Translations under genes and position numbers: made by a program
The notes under the pieces: generated by a model
The model's input: the letters and a program-made list of their open reading frames with translations, nothing else
Databases searched by the model: none
What the model was told of the DNA's origin: nothing
Assembly: GCF_000296855.1 (NCBI RefSeq)
Contig: NZ_CAKC01000059.1
Span: 1 to 64,000, forward strand
Length of the DNA: 64,000 nt
Direction: 5' to 3'
Origin: Lactobacillus gigeriorum DSM 23908 = CRBIP 24.85
Lineage (GTDB): Bacteria > Bacillota > Bacilli > Lactobacillales > Lactobacillaceae
Part shown: piece after piece, positions 8,932-19,474 of the stretch
Layout of the letters: every line of letters starts with the position of its first letter
How positions within the stretch are numbered: the first letter of the stretch is position 1

Positions 8932-9562
8932 GATCTTTACCTTGGGATTTCAACATACTTAGAATCGCTAAATATTGTTCTTTAGCCGTTTCGTAATACT
9001 GCTTATCCAATTTTTTAGCACACTTAAAATATGAATTAGCCTTTTCACGGTCCTTTTCAAAAATTGTAAGGCCTAATAAAAATAAAACTTTAGCCGATCT
9101 TTGTTCTTTAGGAATTGCATGAAATGCTTGATAAGACTGCTGCATTTCACCTAAATTCAGCCAAATATCGCCAATTAATTCATGGGTCTTATTATCTCGA
9201 TTTTTGATGGTCATGGCATAAGCCAAAGCTTTCTGCGTTTGATTCAGTTTAAAGAAAACCAACGCCTTCTGATACAAGGTATAATCATCATTAGGCAACT
9301 GGTCTAGGATCTTTAACGCTTGATCAAAATTTCCTTGAAGATAATGACAAACAGCTAAATTATAAGCTAAATTACTTGGATCACTAACTAATCCATTAGC
9401 CTTTTCCAAGAGGCTTTGTGCTTGTTCATAACTACCACCTTCAATTAAAAGACTAGATAATTCTAAATAATTTTCAGTATTATGCGGATCTTGGTCAATT
9501 TTTTTTATTAATTGATGCACTTGTTGCTCAATTTGTTTTCTTTTTTTATCATCTTGCTTCAT
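8924..9562 (-). CDS. tetratricopeptide repeat protein
   Basis: A 212-residue soluble protein made almost entirely of TPR helices, such as NTENYLELSSLLIEGGSYEQA near 27 and PSNLAYNLAVCHYLQGNFDQA near 62. No signal peptide or membrane segment is seen, so a cytoplasmic adaptor is likely. It corresponds by position to Bacillus YrrB, which sits between mnmA and recD2; its partner here is unknown. It overlaps recD2 by 8 bases and shares a TAATG junction with the upstream phosphatase gene, so all three are cotranslated. Confidence 0.88.
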   Translation of the reverse strand: MKQDDKKRKQIEQQVHQLIKKIDQDPHNTENYLELSSLLIEGGSYEQAQSLLEKANGLVSDPSNLAYNLAVCHYLQGNFDQALKILDQLPNDDYTLYQKALVFFKLNQTQKALAYAMTIKNRDNKTHELIGDIWLNLGEMQQSYQAFHAIPKEQRSAKVLFLLGLTIFEKDREKANSYFKCAKKLDKQYYETAKEQYLAILSMLKSQGKDHD

Positions 9563-10221
9563 TATAACGAATCCGTTTCTGATAATTTTCGATCTAAATA
9601 ACTAGTTTCGTTCCACTTTACTATTTTAAAACTATCGCCTAAATCATTAGTTTCTAAGATCGTTAACCCCGTATTATTCAAACTGCCATTTTTTCGAATA
9701 TCCTTAAGAGGATAACCCATTAAACCTCCCATGATTGCAGAAAGAGCTGCTCCATGACTAATCACTAACACCTTATCATTTTCATTAGGATACTTTTGAG
9801 CTATTTCCTTAGCAAACGATTTACCTCTTGCAATCACATGTTGATAGCTTTCCCCTTCAATTGCTTTGGCATCATATTTCTCAGGATGATGCCAAAAGTT
9901 ATCTATGGTACTTGGATACAATTTTTCAGCATCTTCAAATTTCATACCTTCAATTTTTCCCAAATCAAACTCGCGTAGGCGTTCATCAATAATGACTGAT
10001 AAATTAGCATTCATTGCCTTATCAACAGCTTGAGCTGTATTAAACGCACGTTGTAATGGGCTTGAATAAATCGCTTTAAATTTTTCTCCACTTAAATAGG
10101 TTCCTAATTTAGCAATATCACGGTAGCTCTCCTCCAACAATGGTGAATCTCCATGACCACCTTGCAATCTTCTAGCTAAATTCCATTCCGTTTTTCCATG
10201 TCTTACAAAATAAAACTTCAA
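9562..10221 (-). CDS. histidine phosphatase (phosphoglycerate mutase-like)
   Basis: A member of the cofactor-independent-in-name 'PGM-like' histidine phosphatase superfamily. The phosphohistidine motif VRHGKTEWN is at residues 6-14, the acidic catalytic Glu lies in the LREFDLGKIEG segment near 85, and the second histidine motif VISHGAAL is near 155. The 219-residue length suits a broad-specificity phosphatase rather than the 230-250-residue glycolytic mutase; the substrate cannot be read from sequence. It is an insertion relative to the Bacillus mnmA-TPR-recD2 order and is coupled to the TPR gene by a TAATG overlap. Confidence 0.87.
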   Translation of the reverse strand: MKFYFVRHGKTEWNLARRLQGGHGDSPLLEESYRDIAKLGTYLSGEKFKAIYSSPLQRAFNTAQAVDKAMNANLSVIIDERLREFDLGKIEGMKFEDAEKLYPSTIDNFWHHPEKYDAKAIEGESYQHVIARGKSFAKEIAQKYPNENDKVLVISHGAALSAIMGGLMGYPLKDIRKNGSLNNTGLTILETNDLGDSFKIVKWNETSYLDRKLSETDSL

Positions 10222-10246
10222 TTCTATTCCCCTTCAATCTGAATTA

Positions 10247-11059
10247 TTAGTCAAGAATAAACTTAGATAGCGCTTCGGCAACGCCATTATGGTTATTGTC
10301 ATTTTCAGTAATAAAATCGCATTCAGCTCTCATACCAGGATTAGTATTTTTCATGCCAACACCTAAACCAGCCACTTTTATCATAGAAAGATCATTATAG
10401 TTATCACCTAAAGCCATTGTTTCTTTGGCATCTATAGCTAAAAGCCCAGCTAGTTTCATCAGCCCATAGCCTTTATTAATACCATTTTGGTTAAATTCTA
10501 AATATCGATTCGATGAATACGAAATATCTAGCTGTTGTGCCAAAGTACCTAATTCTGCTTCGATAGTTTGCAAATAGGCTTGATCCGTATTGCCAAAGAT
10601 TACTTTAGCAATTGAAGCTCCATCTAAAAATTCTAGAGTTTTGTCTGTAATTTCAACAAATTCATGCCGACCTGTCATATATTCTCGTTCATCTTGATTC
10701 ATATTATAGACATATACAACGTCTTTCGTATACACATGGATGCACACATCGTATTTCTGTCCAATCCTATATAATTTTTCCGCAATTGGAAGCTCTAGAC
10801 CGGAAAATTCAATCAAACGATTATTTTTATTTTCAGTGATACAAGCACCGTTAAATGAAATTACATATTCATCTGCTAAATTGGCGAGCCCGATTTCTTG
10901 AAGTGTTTGTTGGACTGAGCGATAGCCTCTTCCTGTTGCTAAAACAAATTTTATACCCTTCTTATGTAGCTGTTTAATTGCGTATCTGTTCTCTTCTGAA
11001 ACATGGGTATCATCACTTAACAAAGTTTCATCTAAATCGCATGCAACTAATTTATACAT
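10247..11059 (-). CDS. Cof-type HAD hydrolase
   Basis: A 270-residue HAD phosphatase of the Cof/YidA class, which typically acts on sugar phosphates or nucleotide cofactors. Motif I DLDETLL is at residues 8-14, motif II is the Thr of LATGRG near 41, the motif III Lys is in NKGYGLM near 193 and motif IV is GDNYNDLSM near 218. The large type IIB cap between motifs II and III is present. Start ATG. It lies after the mnmA terminator and may head the HAD-phosphatase-TPR-recD2 group or be reached by read-through. Confidence 0.9.
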   Translation of the reverse strand: MYKLVACDLDETLLSDDTHVSEENRYAIKQLHKKGIKFVLATGRGYRSVQQTLQEIGLANLADEYVISFNGACITENKNNRLIEFSGLELPIAEKLYRIGQKYDVCIHVYTKDVVYVYNMNQDEREYMTGRHEFVEITDKTLEFLDGASIAKVIFGNTDQAYLQTIEAELGTLAQQLDISYSSNRYLEFNQNGINKGYGLMKLAGLLAIDAKETMALGDNYNDLSMIKVAGLGVGMKNTNPGMRAECDFITENDNNHNGVAEALSKFILD

Positions 11060-11114
11060 CTTTCAATACCTCTAAAAAAACATACTACTATCAGTCTATC
11101 ATTAAGCAAGCAAA

Positions 11115-11145
11115 CAAAAAAGCCAACTCTTTAACGAGTTGACTA
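11115..11145 (-). terminator. terminator after mnmA
   Basis: A nine-pair stem (AGTCAACTC / GAGTTGGCT, one wobble) followed by TTTTTTG on the minus strand, 6 bases past the mnmA stop. Confidence 0.85.
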
Positions 11146-11150
11146 TAATA

Positions 11151-12278
<1,128 letters not shown>

Positions 12279-12282
12279 TCAA

Positions 12283-12624
12283 TCAATCCTCTACTTGAAC
12301 AAGTATTTTGCGCTCAATTAAATCCTTTAAAATAAAATCTAGTAATTCAACTGTTGGCGCCAAAGCTTTATTCTTAAAAATATTTACCTTTTGCAAACCG
12401 TTTCGATCAGTGATCACCATTGTCAAATTACTTAAATCCTTGTTAATTGTCATCTTTAACTTAGTCGGTGCATTGTATGGAGAATCATTGTACAAAGGAT
12501 GTTCATAATTAAAATTGCCTTTTGCTGTCTTTACAAAGCCAACATCAATTAATGCGTACAATTTTAAATCAGGGTTTAATGTAAATCGCCGATTATCACC
12601 ATTGATCATAACAATATTTGCCAT
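12283..12624 (-). CDS. DUF1831 protein between desulfurase and mnmA
   Basis: A 113-residue protein that I place in DUF1831, a Lactobacillales family repeatedly found beside cysteine desulfurase and mnmA. There are no cysteines and no membrane segment; the fold looks like mixed strands (ANIVMINGDNRRFTLNPDLKLY). The ATG at 12624 is right because the longer open frame would begin at a GTG-AGG that is itself the Shine-Dalgarno site, 5 bases upstream. Its position suggests a role in tRNA thiolation or sulfur relay, but this is inference only. Confidence 0.82.
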   Translation of the reverse strand: MANIVMINGDNRRFTLNPDLKLYALIDVGFVKTAKGNFNYEHPLYNDSPYNAPTKLKMTINKDLSNLTMVITDRNGLQKVNIFKNKALAPTVELLDFILKDLIERKILVQVED

Positions 12625-12672
12625 AATTAACCTCACTTATTAATAATAAGTTACTTTCTTTTTGAAAGCAAG

Positions 12673-13827
12673 CTATTTTTTTGCTTGTCTTTTTACTGCT
12701 AACTTGCTTAAAGCTTCAGCAAAAGCCTTAACTTCATCTAAACTAGTATAACGGCCAAACGATATTCTAATGGATTCGTTAATTCTCGGCGAATCTTCGC
12801 CAAAACATGCAATTAATACATGAGATGGTTCTAATGAACCAGCCGTACATGCTGAACCACCAGAAACAGCAAAACCTGCCAAGTCTAAGCTAGTTTGTAA
12901 TACAGTTGTTGAAACACCATTTATCCTTAGATTTAACACATGATGCGAGACATTTTGTCCTACACCACCATTAATTTGATATTTCACCCCTGCGTTATCA
13001 AGTTCATCCAATATACATTGTTGGAAACTTTGATACTTTAATTGTAGCTCATTTCGATCGATTTTTTTTAGTTCCTTAACCGCTTCGCCAAAACCTGCAA
13101 TTCCCGGAACATTTTCTGTTCCAGCACGTCGTTTTGTTTCTTGTTCCCCACCCATAATCAAACTAGGGAGATCAAGATCTTGTCGTTCATACAAGAAGCC
13201 TAAGAATTTTGGTCCATTTATCTTATGAGCTGAGACAGATAATAAATCAATTTCCATTTTTTTAACATCAATGGTTATATTACCCATCCCTTGTACATTA
13301 TCAACATGGAAATATGCGTTAGTTGGTTTAACTATTTCGCCTATTTCGGCCAACGGATTGATGGCACCAACTTCATTATTTACCGCCATAATAGAAACAA
13401 GAATAGTATCATCAGTTAACGCTTGTTTTAATTCATCTAAGCTTATATGACCAGTTTCATCTACATTAAGGTAAGTAACACGAAAGCCCTCTTTTTCAAG
13501 TTGACGCATTGGATTTAATACTGAGGGATGCTCTATTTTTGTAGTTATCAAATGTTTTCCAAGATATGATCGACTATGAGCAACACCAAAAATAGCTGTA
13601 TTATTACTTTCAGATCCACCTGAAGTAAAAATAATTTCGTTATCCTTGGCATTTATTTCAGAAGCAATTTCATGTCTTGCCTGATCAATCGTTCTTCTAG
13701 CTTGTCTCCCCAGTTCATATGTGCTAGATGCATTTCCAAAGTCGTTTTTCATCTCTGAGGTAATTACATCAATAACTCCATCTGACATAGGGGTAGTTGC
13801 AGCATTATCTAAATATATCTCCGCCAA
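12673..13827 (-). CDS. cysteine desulfurase (MnmA-associated)
   Basis: A PLP enzyme that makes persulfide from cysteine. The opening IYLDNAATTP is typical; the PLP lysine is in SVSAHKINGPK near 203, and the active-site Cys is in the loop GSACTAGSLEPS near 325. At 384 residues it belongs to the IscS/NifS class. The start is a TTG at 13827, one base after the mtnN stop, with a weak ribosome site, so coupling is likely. It corresponds to Bacillus YrvO, which supplies MnmA. A second, diverged paralogue at 42919-44079 is paired with thiI. Confidence 0.94.
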   Translation of the reverse strand: MAEIYLDNAATTPMSDGVIDVITSEMKNDFGNASSTYELGRQARRTIDQARHEIASEINAKDNEIIFTSGGSESNNTAIFGVAHSRSYLGKHLITTKIEHPSVLNPMRQLEKEGFRVTYLNVDETGHISLDELKQALTDDTILVSIMAVNNEVGAINPLAEIGEIVKPTNAYFHVDNVQGMGNITIDVKKMEIDLLSVSAHKINGPKFLGFLYERQDLDLPSLIMGGEQETKRRAGTENVPGIAGFGEAVKELKKIDRNELQLKYQSFQQCILDELDNAGVKYQINGGVGQNVSHHVLNLRINGVSTTVLQTSLDLAGFAVSGGSACTAGSLEPSHVLIACFGEDSPRINESIRISFGRYTSLDEVKAFAEALSKLAVKRQAKK

Positions 13828-13828
13828 A

Positions 13829-14524
13829 TTACTTCATCTTTTCTATATAATCAGAAATCAATGTGGCCGCTTTAGCACCGACCCTCTTTACAAAAACATC
13901 AAAATCTTCTTCTGCACTTTCATCACCATTATCAGAAATTGCACGTAAAGCTACAAATGGTACATCGAATTGCCGCGCAACTTGCGCAAAAGCTGCACCT
14001 TCCATTTCAACACCAAGTGCATCCGGAAAATCATGCTTAATTTTTTCTTTCTGTTTTTGGGATGAAATAAATGAATCTCCAGTCACCACTAGGCCCTCAT
14101 GAAATTCTACGCCATTATCGACTAAATATTTTGCAAAATCTGCTCTTTGCGCTGAATCCAACATAAAGCGAGCTGGTTGTCCAGGAACTTGTCCTTCCAC
14201 ATAATCCCCAGCATTCGTATTATGAGCGTCGTGGTAAGCAAATGAATTTACTAAGATCACATCTTCTTTATGGACTGATGGATCCATTGACCCTGCAGAA
14301 CCCGTCAAAAAGACTTGATCAATTTTTTGGCAAGCTAGCAAACTAGCTAAATTCATTGCTGCTTGAACTTTTCCTATGCCACTTAATCCAATATACACAT
14401 CATTTTCATTAACAGAAAAATGTTCGAATACAGTCGATCCGAACATTTCTTTTTTTCCTGAATGAAAATTGTTTCGATAGTATTCTGCCTCGATTTCCAT
14501 AGGCACAATTATTGCAATTTTCAT
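13829..14524 (-). CDS. mtnN: 5'-methylthioadenosine/S-adenosylhomocysteine nucleosidase
   Basis: Cleaves adenine from MTA and SAH, clearing SAM by-products and feeding the S-ribosylhomocysteine route. At 231 residues it has family length. SGIGKVQAA near 49-57, the nucleoside-binding VEMEGAAFAQVA near 172 (catalytic Glu) and SDNGDE near 197 (catalytic Asp) are all present. Start ATG. It is cotranscribed with the desulfurase (1-base gap), joining sulfur-metabolism genes in one operon. Confidence 0.95.
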   Translation of the reverse strand: MKIAIIVPMEIEAEYYRNNFHSGKKEMFGSTVFEHFSVNENDVYIGLSGIGKVQAAMNLASLLACQKIDQVFLTGSAGSMDPSVHKEDVILVNSFAYHDAHNTNAGDYVEGQVPGQPARFMLDSAQRADFAKYLVDNGVEFHEGLVVTGDSFISSQKQKEKIKHDFPDALGVEMEGAAFAQVARQFDVPFVALRAISDNGDESAEEDFDVFVKRVGAKAATLISDYIEKMK

Positions 14525-14542
14525 TATTACCTCGATCTATTT

Positions 14543-14845
14543 CTATAATTTAAACAAAGCTAATAATACTAGTGCGATTAGTACTACTAAGATAAAGATA
14601 ACACAATTTAGCTTTTTCTTCAGTTTTAAAGCTTGATCTTCACTTGATACTATTTTTTTAGCGTCATCATCAATGACGTTGACTTCTTCAGCATTTCCTG
14701 CTAATGGTCGACGGTCGTCTTGTTCAAGTTCAGTTTCATCGCTAACTTCATCATTTTCACTAAATGCAGACTTTATATTTTTAAAGAAAGCCCTAGTTTT
14801 CTTGGTTTGTTGCCTTTTACGATAATCTGATCGTTTTTCTGTCAT
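14543..14845 (-). CDS. small C-terminally anchored membrane protein, unknown
   Basis: 100 residues in three parts: a basic N-terminus (EKRSDYRKRQQTKKTRAF), an acidic low-complexity middle (residues 30-65) and one hydrophobic helix of about 22 residues at the very C-terminus (VIFILVVLIALVLLALF). This is the layout of a tail-anchored cytoplasmic protein. I do not recognise a family. It lies between nudF and mtnN with an 18-base gap and a 2-base gap, so it is part of the ileS-csp-nudF-mtnN run. Confidence 0.75.
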   Translation of the reverse strand: MTEKRSDYRKRQQTKKTRAFFKNIKSAFSENDEVSDETELEQDDRRPLAGNAEEVNVIDDDAKKIVSSEDQALKLKKKLNCVIFILVVLIALVLLALFKL

Positions 14846-14847
14846 GC

Positions 14848-15405
14848 TTAATCTTTATCTCCAGTCAAAAGCATATTCTCCCAAAAGATAATTGCTAACA
14901 CAGTTTTTGCATCTACGATCTTACCTTCAGCTAACAGCTTCTTTAGATCTGCTAAACTGTACCATTCAGCTTCTAGGAACTCATCTTCATCTAAAGGTCG
15001 TTTATCTTGTACTTTTGTCAATGTATCGCAATAGAAAAGATACATTAATTCATCAGAAAAACCAACTGATGAATAGAATTTTGAAACTTCTTCCCAATAT
15101 TCCGCTTTGTAGCCACCCTCTTCGTTAAGTTCACGTTTCATCGCATCTAATGGAGAGACATCGGTTTCATCAATCAAACCAGCTGGAATTTCTAATGTCA
15201 CTGCTTTAATCGGTTCACGCCACTGTTTTACCAACAACATCTGTTTTTGATCATTGATTGCAATTACACCAGCAGCTGGTTGATGTTTAACAATTTCTCT
15301 CGTTGCTGTTTCACCATTTGGTAGTTCAACAGTTCTGACAGATAAATCAACAATTCTTCCCGAAAAAATTTGCTTTGAAGAAATTTCAGTTTCATTCAGT
15401 TCCAT
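14848..15405 (-). CDS. nudF: ADP-ribose pyrophosphatase (Nudix)
   Basis: Hydrolyses ADP-ribose to AMP and ribose-5-phosphate. The Nudix box is visible as G-L-I-D-E followed by RELNEEGGY (near 80-105), including the REx2EE metal-binding core. The 185-residue length matches the ADP-ribose subclass. ATG start, 2 bases after the stop of the cold-shock-like gene. Substrate is inferred from subclass. Confidence 0.9.
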   Translation of the reverse strand: MELNETEISSKQIFSGRIVDLSVRTVELPNGETATREIVKHQPAAGVIAINDQKQMLLVKQWREPIKAVTLEIPAGLIDETDVSPLDAMKRELNEEGGYKAEYWEEVSKFYSSVGFSDELMYLFYCDTLTKVQDKRPLDEDEFLEAEWYSLADLKKLLAEGKIVDAKTVLAIIFWENMLLTGDKD

Positions 15406-15407
15406 AA

Positions 15408-15629
15408 TTAGTCCTTTACATTGCTATCGGCTAAATAAACATTTACACACTGAAGGCCATTTTTTCCTTGAGCTAATTGATACTGCACCCTTTGTCCAAC
15501 TTCCAAGCGACGATAGCCCTCTTCCTTAATTGCCGTATAAAAAACGAAATAAGACTTATGGTTTTGATCGTCCTCAATGAAGCCAAAAGAACTATTAGCA
15601 TCAAATTGTTTTACCGTTCCTTGACGCAT
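15408..15629 (-). CDS. cold-shock-domain-like small protein
   Basis: 73 residues resembling a single cold-shock domain: GTVKQFDANSSFGFIEDD at the start (an RNP1-like FGFIE) and YFVFYTAI near 27 (RNP2-like). It is clearly diverged from CspA: FVHF is replaced by FVFY and the usual KGFGFI by SFGFIE. Nucleic-acid binding is therefore probable but not certain. Its start overlaps the ileS stop (TAATG), so it is translated from the ileS message and shares T-box control. Confidence 0.82.
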   Translation of the reverse strand: MRQGTVKQFDANSSFGFIEDDQNHKSYFVFYTAIKEEGYRRLEVGQRVQYQLAQGKNGLQCVNVYLADSNVKD

Positions 15630-18421
15630 TATTCTAATCCTTCTTCAAGTGCTTCAGGGAAGTTTTCACGCACAATTTTGGCACAACGACCACAAAGTTG
15701 TGGTAAATCTTTATCTTCACCAAGATCCGTTCTAATCATACGACAACGTGGACATTCTTCACCTTCAGCTGGTTCAACTGATACAGCAACATTTTCATAA
15801 TTTGTTGCTGATGCTGGAGCATCTTCTGAAGAAATAGTCAATTTGGAGACGATCAAAATTTCTCTTAACTCTGAATCAGAATTCAACTTGGCTAATAATT
15901 CACGAACTTCTTCTGATGGATATAAAGTAACAGCAGCTTCAAATGATTTACCAATTAGTTTGGCATTTCTAGCTTCTTCAAGAGCCTTTAAGACATCATC
16001 TCTGACTGCCATAAATTGTTGCCAATCTGCTAATAATTCATCATGGTTAGCATAAGTTTCAACTTCTGGCATATTGGTCAATTGAATATATGCTTCTTTT
16101 TCATGTAAGAAGCCCCAAATCTCTTCCATTGTGTGTGGCAAAATTGGAGTCAAGACCTTAGCCAATTTAACTGCTGCATCGTAAATAACAGTTTGCATAG
16201 ATCTTCTTTCTTTACTGTTTTGTGCTTCAATGTATAGGACATCCTTAGCAAAGTCTAAGTAGAAAGCAGATAAATCATTTGAAATAAATTTAAAGACTTG
16301 CTTGAAAACAGTAGTGAAATCAAATCTATCATAAGCATCAAGACATGACTTAACTAAATCATTTAACTTAACTTCAAGATATTGGTCTACTGAACGTAAA
16401 TCATCATAGACTACGCGATCAGTTTCAGGATCAAAATCAGACGTATTAGCTAACATATATCTGAAGGTATTTCTGATCTTACGGTAGCTTTCAGCCGCTT
16501 GATTCAAAATATCATATGAAACAGCAACATCTGAAGTAGTATCAGCTTGAGCTACCCAAAGACGAATAATTTCAGCACCCATCTTTTTAATTACATCATT
16601 TGGAGAAATTACATTTCCAAGTGACTTAGACATCTTGTGACCCTTATCATCCAAAACGAATCCTTGTGACAGAACTTGCTTATATGGTGCTTTGCCTTGT
16701 GTTGCTACTGAAGTAATCAAACTAGAATTAAACCATCCACGGTATTGATCTGAACCTTCTAGATACAAATCTGCAGGATAATTCAAATTGTCGCGATTCT
16801 TCATTACACCTGCCCAAGAAGAACCTGAATCGAACCACACATCAAGAATATCTTGCTCCTTGGTAAACTTACCATTTGGAGAGTGTTCGCTTGTAAATCC
16901 TTCTGGTAATAATTCCTCAGCAGTATGAGTGTACCAGGCATTAGTACCCTCTTTTTCAACAATTTTTGCTAGGTGTTCAATTGTTTCTGGTGTAACGATT
17001 GGAGTTCCATCTTCTGCATAAAAAATTGGTAATGGAACGCCCCATGCACGTTGACGGGATATTACCCAGTCACCACGATCCTTGATCATATTATATAGAC
17101 GAGTTTGACCCCATGATGGCATAAAGCTTGCTTTATTAATTTCATCAAGGATTTCATTTCTAAATTTTGAAATTGAAGCAAACCATTGTGTTGTTGCTCT
17201 AAAAATAACCGGTTTCTTAGTTCTCCAGTCATGTGGGTATGAGTGCGTAAAGAAGCTTAATTTTAGTAATGCACCTACTGCCTCTAATTTTTCAACAACT
17301 ACTTTATTTGCATCATCATAAAACATACCAACCAAATCAGGATCTGGAACTTCATCAGTAAAGCATCCCTTATTGTCAATTGGACTAAATACTGGTAAAC
17401 CGTATCTTTGTCCAACATTGAAGTCGTCTTCACCAAAACCTGGTGCAGTATGAACTAGACCAGTACCATCATCAGCGGTTACATGCATACCAGTCATAAC
17501 TAAACTATCTTGATCATAAAGTGGGTGTTTGGCAACCATGCGATCCATCTCTGAACCTTTAAGATGTTGCACTACTTCATAATTTTCCCAGCCCAAAGTT
17601 TCTGCAACTGCTTCGAGGCGACTAGTACCAACAACGTACTTCTTGTCGCCTACTTGAACTACTGAATAGTCAAATTGTGGATTAACAGAAATACCTAAGT
17701 TGGCTGGAATTGTCCATGGAGTAGTAGTCCAGATAATGAAGTAAGTATTTTCAGTATCTAAAATTCCTTTGCCATCTTTAACTGGAAAAGCAACATAGAT
17801 ATTAGGGGACTTTACATCATGATATTCAACTTCTGCTTCAGCCAAAGTTGATTCACTTGACCATGACCAGTACACTGGCTTTTTACCTTTGTAGATATAG
17901 CCTTTTTCAAACATCTTGCCAAATACCCGGATTTCTTCAGCTTCAAATTCAGGTTGTAAAGTGATATATGGGTGATCCCAATCAGCTAAGATTCCTAGTC
18001 GCTTGAAATCGGTTCTTTGCTTTTCAATTTGTTCCATTGCAAATTGACGGCAAAGTTCACGATACTTTGCGCGATCCATAGTTTTACGATCTACGCCTTG
18101 TTTTGCCAATTGTTGTTCAATTGGAAGTCCATGAGTATCCCAACCAGGAACGAAAGGAGCATAGAAGCCTCTCATGTTCTTATAACGAACAATAATATCT
18201 TTAGAAATCTTATTTAAAGAGTGCCCCATATGGATATTACCATTGGCAAACGGAGGGCCATCATGTAAATCAAATCTTGGATTTCCTTGATTTAACTTCA
18301 AGCGTTGTTCATACAGCTTGTTGTCTTCCCATTCTTTTTCCCATTCAGCTTCGCGAACAGGTAAGTTTCCACGCATTTTGAATTTAGTTTTTCCTAAATT
18401 CAAGGTTTCCTTTATTTTCAT
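15629..18421 (-). CDS. ileS: isoleucyl-tRNA synthetase
   Basis: Class I synthetase that charges tRNA-Ile and edits Val-tRNA. At 930 residues it is full length. HMGH (near 66-69) and KMSKS (near 600) bind ATP, the CP1 editing region lies between them ([12 protein letters not shown] near 232), and the C-terminal zinc finger keeps its cysteines (CPRCRM and CGRC, near 890-915). ATG start. The gene follows a T-box leader. It lies directly after divIVA, as in many Bacilli, and heads ileS-csp-nudF and the downstream run. Confidence 0.98.
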   Translation of the reverse strand: MKIKETLNLGKTKFKMRGNLPVREAEWEKEWEDNKLYEQRLKLNQGNPRFDLHDGPPFANGNIHMGHSLNKISKDIIVRYKNMRGFYAPFVPGWDTHGLPIEQQLAKQGVDRKTMDRAKYRELCRQFAMEQIEKQRTDFKRLGILADWDHPYITLQPEFEAEEIRVFGKMFEKGYIYKGKKPVYWSWSSESTLAEAEVEYHDVKSPNIYVAFPVKDGKGILDTENTYFIIWTTTPWTIPANLGISVNPQFDYSVVQVGDKKYVVGTSRLEAVAETLGWENYEVVQHLKGSEMDRMVAKHPLYDQDSLVMTGMHVTADDGTGLVHTAPGFGEDDFNVGQRYGLPVFSPIDNKGCFTDEVPDPDLVGMFYDDANKVVVEKLEAVGALLKLSFFTHSYPHDWRTKKPVIFRATTQWFASISKFRNEILDEINKASFMPSWGQTRLYNMIKDRGDWVISRQRAWGVPLPIFYAEDGTPIVTPETIEHLAKIVEKEGTNAWYTHTAEELLPEGFTSEHSPNGKFTKEQDILDVWFDSGSSWAGVMKNRDNLNYPADLYLEGSDQYRGWFNSSLITSVATQGKAPYKQVLSQGFVLDDKGHKMSKSLGNVISPNDVIKKMGAEIIRLWVAQADTTSDVAVSYDILNQAAESYRKIRNTFRYMLANTSDFDPETDRVVYDDLRSVDQYLEVKLNDLVKSCLDAYDRFDFTTVFKQVFKFISNDLSAFYLDFAKDVLYIEAQNSKERRSMQTVIYDAAVKLAKVLTPILPHTMEEIWGFLHEKEAYIQLTNMPEVETYANHDELLADWQQFMAVRDDVLKALEEARNAKLIGKSFEAAVTLYPSEEVRELLAKLNSDSELREILIVSKLTISSEDAPASATNYENVAVSVEPAEGEECPRCRMIRTDLGEDKDLPQLCGRCAKIVRENFPEALEEGLE

Positions 18422-18456
18422 AGTTTTCCTTCCCTTACTAAGCCACGGAATAAATT

Positions 18457-18642
18457 AAAAACCTCGTCCTAAGATTAGGACGAGGTTAACCGTGGTACCA
18501 CCTAAATTGAGCAAACTGCTCCACTTATCATTGCGTATCGTGCAACAGACGAATAAATCTACTGACAGCTGATCAAGTCTATGGCTCTTATGCTAATCTT
18601 TCACCATCATTAGCTCGCTGATTTGCCTCAACTTTTACTGTC
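18457..18642 (-). promoter_or_regulatory. T-box leader of ileS
   Basis: On the minus strand the T-box core AGGTGGTACCACGG (18490-18503) is followed by a GC-rich terminator (AACCTCGTCCTAA / TTAGGACGAGGTT, then TTTTTAA; 18457-18487). A Stem I base pairs GACAG (18638-18642) with CTGTC (18564-18568), and the loop on its 3' side contains ATC followed by A (18571-18573 on the plus strand as GAT), the expected isoleucine specifier. Uncharged tRNA-Ile would stabilise the antiterminator. Confidence 0.93.
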
Positions 18643-18649
18643 GATTTAT

Positions 18650-19474
18650 TTAATTATGATTCTTGTAATCATCTGGAAAAACAATTACTGGTCCAGCACT
18701 GGGATTTAATTCAGGTTCAGGATCTGCTATATGATTAACAGATTCATGACTTGGACTATCACCAGTCAGTATCTCTGGTTGTTCATCAGTTTCTTCAGGC
18801 TCTTGAGTAGAGTTTAAGTCATCTAAGTCATCTTTGTCAATAACATCTGGTTCTTCCTCGCCAAATTCTTCATCCAATTCGGCTTCACGACGAAATTCGT
18901 CATCTTGACTTTCGACAGTTGGTAATGGTTCAGAACCATCCCCTGGATAGAATCTTTCTGTATGATAAAACTTATCAAGTGCTCTTTGCCACTCATCGTC
19001 TGATAGACTATCAATTTGTTTTTGAAGCATATCTTGAATATGATTTCTAAAACTACCAATCTCCTCTTTTAGACGCTCATAATCAGACTTAATAACTTCT
19101 TGTTGTTGACGTTGATAATTTGTATCAGTTTCTGCTTGTTTTTTTGCTTCTTGAATAATTCGTTCTGCTTCTTTTTGAGCGGAAGCTTTCAATTCATTAG
19201 CAGACTTTTGGGCAGAAATCAGAACCTCGTTTAATTCTGACCTTTTTTGTTCAAAATCTGCTAATTTTTGTTCTAATTGATGAACTTGTTCGGTCAAAGT
19301 TACATTTTGATTTTTCAAATCAACTACTTCATCAAGCGCATCACCATATGAATCTACAATTTGATCTAAATAACTATCAACTTCATAACGATCATAGCCA
19401 GACCGACCACGATGTTTAAATTCCTTATTATGAATGTCCATAGGAGTTAATTGTATCTTTTTTTCGCTTGCCAA
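18650..19474 (-). CDS. divIVA: cell-division protein DivIVA
   Basis: A curvature-sensing coiled-coil protein that gathers at the septum and poles. The conserved N-terminus (LTPMDIHNKEFKHRGRSGYDRYEVDSYLD, residues 10-38) includes the membrane-binding segment, coiled coil runs from about 45 to 165, and an unusually acidic, probably disordered tail of about 95 residues follows. The start is TTG at 19474 with AAGGTGGT upstream; this start overlaps the end of ylmH by 28 bases. No terminator separates it from the ileS leader. Confidence 0.94.
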   Translation of the reverse strand: MASEKKIQLTPMDIHNKEFKHRGRSGYDRYEVDSYLDQIVDSYGDALDEVVDLKNQNVTLTEQVHQLEQKLADFEQKRSELNEVLISAQKSANELKASAQKEAERIIQEAKKQAETDTNYQRQQQEVIKSDYERLKEEIGSFRNHIQDMLQKQIDSLSDDEWQRALDKFYHTERFYPGDGSEPLPTVESQDDEFRREAELDEEFGEEEPDVIDKDDLDDLNSTQEPEETDEQPEILTGDSPSHESVNHIADPEPELNPSAGPVIVFPDDYKNHN

